The notes under the pieces are model-generated. The model had not been told where the DNA came from and made no database searches. It worked only from the letters and a program-made list of their open reading frames with translations. A program made the position numbers and the translations under genes. This document shows positions 1 through 12,200 of a DNA stretch of 64,000 nt, piece after piece (within the stretch, counting starts at the first letter, position 1; every line of letters starts with the position of its first letter). The stretch lies in assembly GCA_963693305.1 (NCBI GenBank), contig OY855904.1, forward strand, positions 16,792,996-16,856,995, in the 5' to 3' direction. The DNA is from Meandrina meandrites (lineage: Eukaryota; Cnidaria; Anthozoa; Scleractinia; Meandrinidae).

Positions 1-851
1 TTCAACCGTCAGCACACGTTTACTGATGGACAACTTTTTTTACAATAAGTTTCACCGATTCAAGCCTATTACTTCACTTCCTACGATAGCGAACTTTCCC
101 AGTGATTGTCAAAAGCAATTGTTTGGTTTCCGTTTGCCTTTAACGAGTTCTCTAATTGGTTCGTTCTGACCAATGAAAGTGAAGATTTTTCCCTCTCGAA
201 ACAATCAGAAACCGAATCAAAACGTAGCTACGCCACTTTCCAGGGGCTGGAAACAGTTACAGTGTTTTCATGCACGTATTATATGCCTTAGTACCTCCTA
301 ACTGTCAGAACTGTACATAACAAGCGTTTGACACCAGTTACAAGTTTTCCCGCGCTTGGTCAAGGTCACCCGTTGCCCCGCGTTTGGCACAAAACTTGGA
401 CTTGCTTCGTATTTCACCGCGTTAAATTCCCGCGCTCGCGCTGGTTACGGGTTTTTACTCCGGGTTATGGTTGGTTTATTACGCTGTCGAAGCAGTGATT
501 AGCTTCGTGAGTACTTTGGCTTAAGTTACACATCATTCACCATAACACCACGCTTTAACGTTTTAAATCAATTTATAGGGTTTCGAACGATCAAATTTTT
601 TTACGTACCATTACAACTGACGAGAATTTAAAAAGATTCGTTTAGTTTAACACAAGACGATGACGTTTCGTACCTCAGTCGGCACAAGCTACTGAAATTA
701 TCTTTACAATATACACTCATCCAGAACCTCATACGCCCCAAAGTCCCACTAGCAAGCCGAATTTGGCTAAACGGCTGAGCGGCAAGGACGACAACGAATA
801 GAAAAACAAATTTATAACACTCCCACACTAAAGGATACTAGAAATACTTAC
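1..851. other. Left edge: intronic or downstream sequence, no exon assigned
   Basis: The centrosomal gene must continue to the left because its last seen exon ends in phase 1 with a strong donor. No open segment here has both a credible acceptor and a recognisable family sequence. Small open frames on both strands look random. Confidence 0.4.
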
Positions 852-3243
852 ACTGTTCAATAACCTCAGCTCGCGTGCTTTCCTTGACTTTATTTGTGTT
901 CTAAAGAAGCAGAAAATCCCGCATTTACAAAACAGACGTACTGCTTTAAAGCTTCAGAGGAGGCAAGAACTTTAAGCAAAGTAATGTTAACAACACAGAT
1001 TGCAAAATAAGCAAAAGGTTTACGTTGAAATGTTTTTGCTGGCATAAAGGAGGAACAACTGAGCTATTTACCAACCAGTAGGCAACAATTTCCACCCGGA
1101 GGTACTAGTTCACTCCACACAACAGAAAGATTTGACCAAGACCAGACAGTCACCACAGGGATGGAATACAAAAACACTTATCGAGAAACATTAATATCAG
1201 CCCCATCGTTCCATCCACCCTCTTCTCTCTTCTAGATCGAGAAAAAAAAGGCCTCACGAGCACTGTGTACAATAATTAGTCGATGGTGACAAGCCGTACA
1301 ACTTAAAGCTTGTCGTTATTGGTTACTGAGGCTTATTGTGCAGAGTTTAGACTTGTTAGAAATAAAAATACGGAAGCGTTTAGTCTCCTTGTTTCAAGAT
1401 CAAATTGCTGCAGTATTTGGTCAGTTTAGATATGATTAACTAATTGTTAAACATTATGCTTGTTACCATGGATGCAAGATGGACGCTGAATCTCCGAGCT
1501 AGCAACGCTAGACAGGAAAAGAAAAGAATTGAGACAGAGAACAGTAGACATGAAAAGAAAGAGACAGGCAGGGAGACAGACAAACAGACTAGAAGAGTAT
1601 GGATTACGACGGACTACCGTCTCATCGATCGCTTAATAAGGATGTTGATTGTTGCAAATGACTTGTTTACATTTTTAGAGTTAGCTTTTAGTTTCGTGAG
1701 AGAGAATAGACAACAACAACGATACAACTGATGTAGGTTAGAAGATAAAGGATTGTTCTGCAGTTCAAGGCTGGTTAAATGTTAGAGTTGGATGTTACAG
1801 AGAAAGAGATATAACGGATTGAAAATATTTCATTTTTAGTATCAGGTTTAAGTTCGATACCGCAGAGAAAGCACAAGGAGATGGACTAATAAGAAAATGG
1901 TAGACTTCACAAGTAATCTCTGAACTCCCAAGAGTGATCAAAATCTAATTTCTCTTTGCATATCAATAAATTGTCAAGCAGACAGGTTATGAGAATTGAT
2001 ATATCCATCAGAACTGATATTAAAAGAAAAGTATGGGAATTAGCGAGGAGAGTTGTTATCTTGAAAGAGTTAAATGCAAAGTGTTGCTGCGGTGGTGTAT
2101 GCTCATTAGTTCCTGAATTTGTAGCATCAGCACAGACCCAAGTTTAGGTCATCGCAAATGTTGGCCAGCGGCCACTCCAATTTCTTCCCATCATACCTAG
2201 TAGGCAGATTATCTGTGTAAAGAACTTATTAGTCCTCTGTTTGCTGGACTCACAAGCTCTTATTGCATGCAAAAGTGTTTGTAATTGTAAAATAAGAACA
2301 ACCTACCTCAAGCCTTTCACAAGCTCGTTTAATTATATCTTCTTGGATAACAAGTCGACGTCGTAATTTGCCAATTTCAAGTTTGAGGCTTTCATTCTGT
2401 TAAGAAAGAAGAGATTTGTAAATAAAAAGTGTAAACTTTGCAGTTTCTAATTACAACACACGAATACAAACAAATACAATACAACAACTAACACTACTGA
2501 GGGTTTTTCGCCGGCTTGTCCGGTTTTCCTCCCTCCACAAAAACCAACACTTCTAAATTCCAATTCGATCGGGAGTTAAAGGTCCACAGGTTTGTCAGTC
2601 GCAAGACTGTTACGTGCTACCCTCGTTAAACAAAGCTGATTTATTTATTTTTTATTTACAGTAGTTACACTACTTACAAATACAATACGTACGTTACTTA
2701 CGATACTCTGCGCTACTCACACTTACTTTGATTGGTTAAAACACGTAACACGAGGTTTTGCAACTATCACCACACGCAAAACGAAAGCAAATTCACACAA
2801 AGTTACTTTCAAAGGTTATTCCGGCGAAAACCTCTACTCTAGCATGTTTTGCTCGATGTTGTTTTTAGCAATGCGTTACTGTTTTTTATATAAAAAAAAA
2901 AGCATTCCTACCTCTCCACTAGCGTCTACAGAATCCCTCTGCGGTGAAGAATCGACGAGAAGCGCTTTCAATAACCCTTTGCATTCCAAACTAATTCTTA
3001 AAATATTTTCAATATAAGGCAGGCTATCGGTCTGTGGAGATGAAATAACAGGGATATTTAGAAAGGGCAAAGTGTAAAGAATGCACAACTACAATGAAAC
3101 CTGACTAACAAAACAAACTACCTGAGCATTTGATACAACACTGTTGTACGCTTCAGTGGCGAATTTATTAATTGCATTTAATTTCTCTTCAAGCTGATTT
3201 ACGACTTGTTGATCTTCAGAAGGTATTCTGCCATCTTCTAGAT
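852..3243 (-). CDS. CDK5RAP2: Centrosomal gene exons 52-55: conserved C-terminal region, incomplete
   Basis: Exons 3122-3243, 2912-3031, 2307-2396 and 852-900. Products: LEDGRIPSEDQQVVNQLEEK..., TDSLPYIENILRISLECKGL..., NESLKLEIGKLRRRLVIQED... and NTNKVKESTRAEVIEQ. The last two join in frame to give RACERLE-NTNKVKESTR, which resembles the TNK/KE...VI-QL stretch near the C-terminus of vertebrate homologues. The exon at 852-900 has a good acceptor (TTCTTTAG) and a strong donor (GTAAGTATT) and ends in phase 1, so at least one more exon must follow. I could not find it in bases 1-851. Confidence 0.75.
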
Positions 3244-6200
3244 CTAAAGAGAACAAAGAATAGTTGTGAAGCTTATTTTTAAGTAAGAATCGCTAATACA
3301 TGACAAGTTTAGAACAGTGCTCTGTTTACATCTCGCATGAAGTAGTTTTCACTTTGACTTACTCACCTCTCACAGAGTCGATAGAACCAGCATCATCCCC
3401 ACCCTTCCCCTCTGAAAAGTTCAGCTGTCGAATGACCGTGACTTGAGATCTGCTAGGGGACTGGGACGGTGAGCTGAGTGGTCGACTGAGTTGCTCTTCG
3501 AGTTTGAGCCGCAGTGCATTATTGGTTTGTATGCTTTTCTCAAGCTGGACTCTTAAGCTGCGGATTTCAGCCAACAACATCGACATGGCGTCATGTTGTA
3601 GCTCGCTGTTAGGACTTCGTGGTCCTTCACTGCCGTAACTTTGACCTGAAAATAAGGCAACCCAAATTTCGCTATTAACATAACTGTAAACTGGAGAGTA
3701 TTCACATGACGTCACGGCAGCCATATTGGTTTTCCAAAACAAAGAAACGGCGGCCATATTGGTGTACCAAGCCATCCACCGGAAATTATAATATATTTTT
3801 CTTCAAAAATCGTCTTTTGTTTAGATTAACCAATACGGCCGCTGGTCACGTGAGTGAATACGCTTTATATAACTATCAGATTACGCTGTATTTGAGCGCA
3901 CTAAAGGCGCAAAATTAAACGAATTCAGTAGAGCTCTATGTATGTGTATGAGCCAAACCATCTGCGAAAGAGACGCATTCTTGCAGACTGCTGCTGTCTA
4001 CGAAACCCGGGGGAGGGGGTACTCCCATATATGGGCTATATAGGTATGTGCCGCGGGATAGGGTATGTTTTTTTGAGTTTCTCGGTCCTTAAATAGGGTA
4101 TCATTTTTGTTCCGTTTGGCATTGTGTTCCCGGTGTGATCCTTAGATAGGTTAGCTAAATTCTATCAGCTCTAATAAACGCCCAGCTAAACGAAAAAAAA
4201 AATGGTCTGTTAAAACTGCAACTATCCTTCAGTAAGTATAACAAAGCGATTTTGAAAGATCTGAGCTTTCCCGTGCGCGGTTAGCCATTATTTGAGTCGT
4301 CACGCAATGCTTCTCCTCCCCTTGAATAGGGTGTCAATTTTCAGGTTTGGGCCTTAGAAAGGGTATTAATTTTCGTTTTCTTTATCCTTAGATAGGGTCA
4401 GGGTTTGAGAACGTTCGCGGCACACCCCTATCCGAAATTTGGGGGAGTACCCCCCCCCCCCCCGGGCTACGAAACGAGCAGGTAGTCTGCGTCTAACAAC
4501 GATAAAAACCCCGATTCTTCAATTTTAACTCCGTTACGTTCTCCTCAAGTGTGAAAATGAACACTGGAGAGGCCTCTTAGCTTGCAATAGACTAGCATCT
4601 CATCCAAGGGAAGTTAGAACCAGCAATACCCCTAGTTGCCATGGAAACTGGAGATCTGCGACTGCTACAGGGGCCAAATGGTATGTTACAAAACTTTGCT
4701 TTAAAGTCTGTTTAATACTTAAAATGCAAACACAGAAGGGGTGTGCATACTCTCTGTCTGTACTTCCATGTTCCTGCCTTCAAAGGACAGTTTGTAGAGC
4801 TTCTCGTACACATTCAGCTCTTTTCTGAGGTTTTCTGACACTTTACTGCTCTCCAGCAGCTGTTGACGAAGAAGATTGATTTGTTCTTTGTCCCTAAATG
4901 AACGCAAGAATTAAAATAGCCATTAGTGTTGTATAGCAACGACAGTGGTATTTAGAAAGGTGAATTTACGCTAAATCAATGCAAAAATCAGAGGGTCTTG
5001 AACACGGCCGTATAGTCGATCATCCTTTGAGACGCAAGACGGTAGGGGAAAGAAAAGCATGAGAGCAAGCGGGCGGGAGGGTGGACGCGCAGGCAGGAAG
5101 GAATGAAGGTAAAAAAAATCGGTCATGAACATAAACAGCTTTACATTCGCTTAAATTTTATTGGCAACAAAACTTTAAGGCATTTAAGCAGTACTCACTT
5201 GGTTTGTTCTTGTTTCAGTCCATTGATGGTTCTCTTCAGTTTCTCGTTGGCTCGATCTTTCTCCAGCAGTTCAGTTCGTAGCGTGTCATTCTCACGAATC
5301 AGAATGATCCTATCAGGAACACTGCCAGTACTCTTATCATCAGTCCCCTCGGACAACCGCATCTCCAATTGCGCCCGTAGTGCATCATTAGTGCGAATAC
5401 TATCCTCTAAGCGCAGGCGTAGCTCGCGCATTTCAGCCATGAACCCAGCTAATAGCTCGTCCGTGGAGCGCTTTTGGCTGGCGGCTTGCGTCTGAGTAGA
5501 CTGACTGTGTATCTTGGAGAACAAGTTGTTTTCGTTTCTTAGAGTGTCGTTCAGTTTTTCGCTGTCTTTCAGTTTACTCCTCAGTAACTGGTTCTCGCCC
5601 AGAAGCATTCTGTTTATCTGGTGAAGCTTCTCGGTAGCTTCAGAGGAAGTCTCGTTCCGCGGTGACGACGCACGCGGTCCCTAAAATAGAAAGTTAGGTC
5701 TTAGCTCTTATAACTCAGTGCATATTATGATCAACATCTATTTTTGCCACATTTTCTCCTCAGGACAAACAGAAAAGCAAAGAAAATCATATAGCAAGAT
5801 TTTACTTTCTCGATGTATTAATAAATTCTCTGAACTGGCACTAGAAGAAAAACAAGGATATCAGTAAGGAGTACTGATATTTTGAACAAACAAATTACTA
5901 TGCTTCGGGAAATCCTTTTCTACTTGTACAGCATGTTAGACTAATCAAATCTCCAATTATGAGGTGCAAAGTCTAACTTCTTCTCGTACAAGCAACTTTA
6001 TATAAACTGCTTGGCTCGTTCAATGTATAGAACTGCTCCCTTGGTTTTAAAGCCATTTGAAATTATCAAACAGCACTTGCTGTTGTTTTGTTTGCTTGTT
6101 TTTATCAGGCGACGACAACGTTGGAAAACGTTTTGTTTATTTCTAAGTTTGACGACTGAGAATACATGTAGGTGTCGTTCTGGCTGCTCTGTATCTTTGT

Positions 6201-9200
6201 GATACACTTACCTGAAGTGGACTAGTTTGTGTTTCTACATAGCGTCTAGACGGCGAAGAAAACGGAGACAATGCAATTGAGTGCATGTCTGCTTTGGACT
6301 GTAGTCTGAGCTGTAACGTCTCTATCACCTTATCTTTTTCTTGCAGTTCATGCTGTAATCTAAACAGGAATAACGCACAAGGAGACATCAGCTACAGGAC
6401 ATCTTAGATCTAAAAGGAACTAGATCGTACTATTTCAGATTATTCTGTCAAGTATAAGTTACGAACTCTTTTTTGACTATAAAATATTCAAATAAGATGG
6501 TAACTAAACCACGCTTGTTGCCACAAAAACAAAGAGTCCTTACTTTTCAATTTGACTTTTCATCTTTGCCGAGTGATTAAGAAGTTCAGCGAGCTGTTTG
6601 CCGAGTTGATCATTCATCATTTTTGCCTCTCTTAACTCGCGCTGTACCCTTCCAACTTCCTCCGCTGATTTTCTTGTCTCTTTGAGCTGATCAGTCAGTG
6701 TTTTATTCAAACGCTGAGCGTCTTTCAGCTCTTTCTGTAACTTGACTGCCTCAGTTCTCACTCCTTTCATCTTGGCAACAGATTCGTTTAAGTCTCGTAT
6801 TCGCGATCCAAGCGAATCATTGATTTGAGTAGCAGTTTGAAGTTCGTGCCTGAGTCGGTTCACCTCGTCGTTCGATCGGGCACTTTCGTTCAGTTGTCGT
6901 TGAAGCTCGTCGTTCTTCTGCAAGGATTCGTCGAGTTGGAGGCGTAATTCTAATACTCCATCAGGTGTTCTTGATCTCTCGAGGCTTTTTTCTCGTTCAC
7001 TCTCCAGAAGGCTTTTGAGTTCTTGGTTTGTTTTGATACCTGATTCATACTCCTCACGAAGCCTGTGGATTTCCGCCATTTCGCGTAATTTCGCTTCAGA
7101 ATTCTCCCTTGCTCTTGTTGTCTCCTGTGATAAAAAGTACAAAAAAACAAGTGAAGCGTTCCTAAAAGGATGCCATACCACAGTTTCTTCGAAAATATCT
7201 AGACTACGATAAAGACACATCTAACTCTCAGCTCCTTATTATTCATTCAAAAGTTTGTGATTCCTGATTTTAATTAAAGCCAAGTAACTGCAAGAGTAAA
7301 GGCCACGAAAGAGACAGCGCAGTACAAGGACTTAACAATGACACTACATGAATAGGATTTGCATTTTAACCAGCAGCCATTTTATCGTAAGATAAGATAA
7401 GATAAAATTTTATTGTACACTCCTTAAAAGGTTTTTCAGTGAACAATATAATACATGAAGTGAAATAAAATGTAAAATAAATATATTCAAAGTACATTAG
7501 TTATATATTATGTATTAAGTACACTAGTTATATATTAATAAAAAATAGAAAGAAAATGAAAGAAATAAGAAAATTTAATTTAAGAACTCGCTGAGAAACT
7601 TTGTCTTCAGCGTATTCGTAGAAGATTGTCATCAGATCAACGCTATTGCATACTGTAAAAATAGCTGGCCTTTTATAAATAACCGCATTTTGCATTCTCG
7701 TGATGGAGTTTTTTCTCTGTCAAATTACAAAGCTATTGTTTATTGGGACAGGAATAACACAATAGCATAATCAGTACAAAATTGCAGCGAGCGCGACAGG
7801 CTTTAAATGAACGTTTCTCTTGGTAAAACTTTCTAAATTTTCTTGACATCTTGTTAGCAATTTAAGGTAAAATACATAGCTAATGCTGACAGTAAACAGC
7901 TCAGTTTGCAGGTTTGTCGACATATCCCCGCGAAAAATAGACTTGTAATTTGCATAGACCACACTTCACTTGAATGTACAAGCTAGCCATGACGACACGA
8001 AATGTAAGCTTGTATGTTTAATACAGTGTGTTTTAAAATTCAGCGTACTTGAAGAAAAACCTGTTCTGTCAATGAAAAACTAAATTCATAAACGAGCTAC
8101 CACGTCACGCAAGTTTAGTTAATAACTTGTCATAAATGGCCATCGTGTTGAAGGATGCCGAATTCTAAAATCGGTTTAAAATTTAACAAGCTGGGATAAC
8201 TTGAGACAAAAAAAGCCGCCTAAACACTGTCAACAGAAAGCTCTCACCACGCAGAAACTGTGTAATTTACCTACCATTTGCTTTAACTGCTGCAGTTCTG
8301 TCTCTTTCTCCTCCAAAATATTCTTGTACTGTTCTTTCGTTTGAAGGCTCTCTTCAAGTCTCCGCTCCAGGTCCCTCATTTTATCACTCGACGCGCGAGC
8401 CCAGTCTCTCGAGGGTGAAGTCTGTGCGGCCACGTCTGAGCCAATTCTGTCGTTACATGCTTGAAGCCGACGCAACTCGTCTAGCTCTTGTTTTAACATT
8501 TCCAATTCCTGCTCTCGCTCAAGAAGTGTGTCATCGTGACTGCCGTTTAAACTCGAAGCGTAAAATTCTAGCCTTGTGTTGGCGTCTGTAAGTCTTTTCT
8601 CCAGCTCGCTGAATGTTCGCTTTGTGTTATCTAACTGTGTTTGAAGATTCTCTACTTGTTGAGTCAAGTCTTGTATAAGGTCGTCTTTTTCCTCTAGTGT
8701 TGCCATATTTAAAGCATTAACTTCATCGAGCTGGTTCTTGAGCCTGATATTCAACTGACTGCTCTGTTTCAGTTGTTCCTTTAACTTTGCTACTTGCTAT
8801 GAGAGAACAAAAATTATGCGTAAAAAGCGGCTCATCCTAATATAAGAACCTGGTAAACTCCCTCGCGGAGTAAAACAAAGAACGACCTAGACAACAAAGT
8901 ATCTGGAAACAAAATAGAGCAGGAAAACAAAAGCTTAAAAAAAATAAAAATTCACAGGTTTTTACACCGAGGTTAACCCTACAAATCCTGCAAGGAGTCT
9001 GTGTTTCTAGGCTATTGAGTGCCAGCGCTTGCAAGAACTTACTACCTTCCTTTGAATGAAACAGCATTCAGTGCTTGAAGTATTACCTGCTCTAGTCTCT
9101 GAACCTTTGAAGGTGAACCAGGCCCTCCCGTCCCTCCGTCTGCGCTGTCTCGACCACTCGAGCCTCCAACACCACTGACCCGCGGCTGCAGCTCATTCAA

Positions 9201-12200
9201 TCGAGCCTGCAATGAAGCATTCCAGCGTTCACTATCTTCAAGCCTCGATTTCAGTTCTTGGATTTCCCTCTGGTAAGCGGCGTCATAGGGAGATGCTGGA
9301 TGTGGGCTCGACGTTTTACTGGAAGCTAGTTTGTCGTGGAGTTGAGCCCGCAGTGAGTCATTTAGGCGGATTCCTTCCTCAAGCTGTGCGCGCAGGGATT
9401 TCAACGCTTGCATCTCGTCGTTGATATTTCTTTCGTGTCTGCTTGTAAAATAAAATACGAATTTCAACGTTTAAAACACAAAATGCCAATCCCTGTCTTG
9501 GGGAGCCGAATGTAAATTTCTGTTGGAAGTTTCCCACCTTGCCTTGATAAAGAGACCACAGGCAACCATGCTTTGAAAGTAATCGGTTTTGATAAAGATG
9601 AAATTTTCATTTCTCACGAGCGTGGGACAAAGAAAAAAATTCTGAGTCCCTGACGGGCGCTTTAACCACTGAGCCATGAGAGACTCTTGGTGAGCTAGGC
9701 CATTTTACTAGGTTCATATGTGACACGCGTCCTGCAAATTGCTAGGATCAACAATGTCGAAAACATCATATGTGTAATATATAATGAGAGATGGAAAACT
9801 AAAGCTCGGTAAATAAATGATAAAGATGAAATTTTGTTTATTTTTGTTTATTTACAGCTGCCATGTTGTTTGTCGACATTATCGTTGTCGTTACCCTATG
9901 CAACACTGACACCTCCATCTACAATGGTGCTTAGTCCCTCGACTGAAAGATTACGTGGAATTTGTATAAACTTTGAGACCTGGGATGAGATTATGGGATA
10001 AAGAGTTTTGCATCTCAGTACTCAGTAGCAGACTCTGTTTACCTCCCTCCCCACCCAATTCCCATGAGTACCCTCCCCCCCCCCCCCCACCCAATTCCCA
10101 TGAGTACCCTTCCCTCCACTCAATCCCCATGAGTGCCAGATGTTAACTGTACCTGGTCTCTCCTTGCTGCGCATTCTGGACCACATGCACCAAGTTACTG
10201 TAAAGAGCATGCTCAGTATCCAGGATGTCGTTAAGTCGCTTTGTCTCTGAGATCTGAGCTTCAAGCAACTGCTGTAACTGAAGGACATCAGGTCTCTGAA
10301 GAGGCAAGAAAGGTACGATGTCAAAACATATACTGTATACAGTGGAACCCCGTTAATACGGACACCAAGGGGGCAGGCCAAATTGTCCGTATCAAAAGTC
10401 ACGGATACATGTTTTCTCGACGCAAAGACGAAGGCAAACGCTTTTACGGCAACAAAACGTTGTTTAATTGTACTGTAACTGTAACAAATGCAAACTGTGA
10501 ACTCTCTGACCAAAATTAATAGTTTTTACGAAAACCTTACGATCTAGTCATACACTCGAACTAAACTACAATAAACTCGACAGTGGATTATACAAGAATT
10601 TCAACAGCAACAGAACGCTTTCCATAAAGTTTCCTTTGTAACTGAAACTCGTAACCATTCTTAAACTCTACCAACCCATTTGAAAAAGTCGGAAACTTTA
10701 CTTTGCACGGAAGCTTTTAGCCTTCGACACAAGCGGTAGCCGCAGCAAAAGGCAAAGAAAGTGAAAGGGTCAAACACCGGAAGTCACGCTATTAAGCTTC
10801 TCTTTGTAATAAAATGGTTTTAACTCTTCGAATTCTGTCATTATTTGACCAGGGTCCAATGTCTTCAAGTAAGCAAATAATCGTGACAATGAAAATTCAC
10901 AGTGCACAGATAAATATTGTCCGTAAAGCGGGGTTGACAATGTATAAGAGTTTGTCACTCGGGACACGGAAAAGTGTCCGTTGTCCGTATTAACGGGTGT
11001 CCGTATTAAGCGGGTTAATTTAAGAGAAAATGTATGAGGTTTTCGTCGGGACCAACGAAACTGTCCGTAATACCGGGGTGTCCGTAATAAGCTGGTGTCC
11101 GTAAAGCGGGGTTCCACTGTATTACATTAGTGGGCGACTTTGTAAACTGTTGAGGTTTATTAGAAATAAGTATGAGGTTCTTTTAATAAAAAAGGAACAA
11201 AGACGGAAGAGAACGACAGAGGTAGCGCACTCAGTTGGGTAGGATCAATTGACTGTCAGCTCCTATAATCCAAGCATAACTAAGTTCTGATATTCCTGAG
11301 CAAGCAACTTACGGACAACTGTTAGCTCTACCCTGATCTACTGTCAGTCCAGCGTATGAGATTTAACCATAATGCTCGTGAAATGATTGGCTATTTCCTA
11401 GCTACCGTTTGCCTCTGTTTCAAAACGAGTGTACGTGCAAAACCATTCATATGAAAATGAGTTTCACCTGCACACCCATTTTCATGCAAATCAAACTCAT
11501 TTTCATTTGAATGGTTTCGCACAAAGTCTCGTTTTGAATGAGGCAAAAGGCAAATCGGAAATGGCCTATTGACTTGGTGTTACCTGTTCTTCGGCCCCAG
11601 CTCCCACTTTAGGGATCTCCCTGCGTGATGTCCCAGCTCTTTGTAGCCTGGCCTTCAGACTGTTCACCTCTTGTCGAAGAAGGTTGACTTCTTCCTCCCC
11701 ATTGGAAGCCTGACAACGACAAAGCAAGTTTTAACATAAACGGAGTGAATTGTTTTCTCTTTTTCAAGAGACGCTTCATCGGATCAAAATCCTTAGTCCT
11801 GTACCCTGTAAAAAAATTAGGATGGAAAAAATTGTTGTTACCAGATTATTAAGCCTTCTCTTGTAGCTCTCCAATTGTTGCTCAAGCGAATTCTTCAGGT
11901 CTTCAGTCTCCATCAGTTGTTGCCGTAGCAAATTATTCGAGGCCTGAAAAAAGGATTTTTAAAAACTTATATAAAAATTGATATTGTGTCCAATTACCTT
12001 CCTATGAAGGTGCAGTATCCATCCAGAGTGAGTAGCAATAAACAGTTTTGATTACGTATCTTCAGTTGGCCAAAGAGGTAGTTGTATGCATCTATCTCCT
12101 CCCCCTTCTCCCCCAGATGAGTTTCTTGATCAGTCATTTTGAATAATGAAAGTGGCAAGCGAAATCTAAGTACGATTTAATAGAAAGGAGAGCCTTTTTA

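Noticed and set aside
1444..1731. 95-codon plus-strand frame rich in Arg/Glu/Lys
   Set aside because: Composition follows a GA-rich intronic stretch; no splice structure or homology.
2130..2213. Possible terminal exon of the centrosomal gene on the minus strand (LPTRYDGKKLEWPLANICDD..., stop)
   Set aside because: From exon 54 it would be read in the wrong frame, whereas the exon at 852-900 joins in frame and resembles the family C-terminus.
10022..10513. 163-codon minus-strand frame
   Set aside because: Runs antisense-frame over exon 44 and C/G-rich low-complexity sequence, and partly over the Tigger-like element; no family resemblance.
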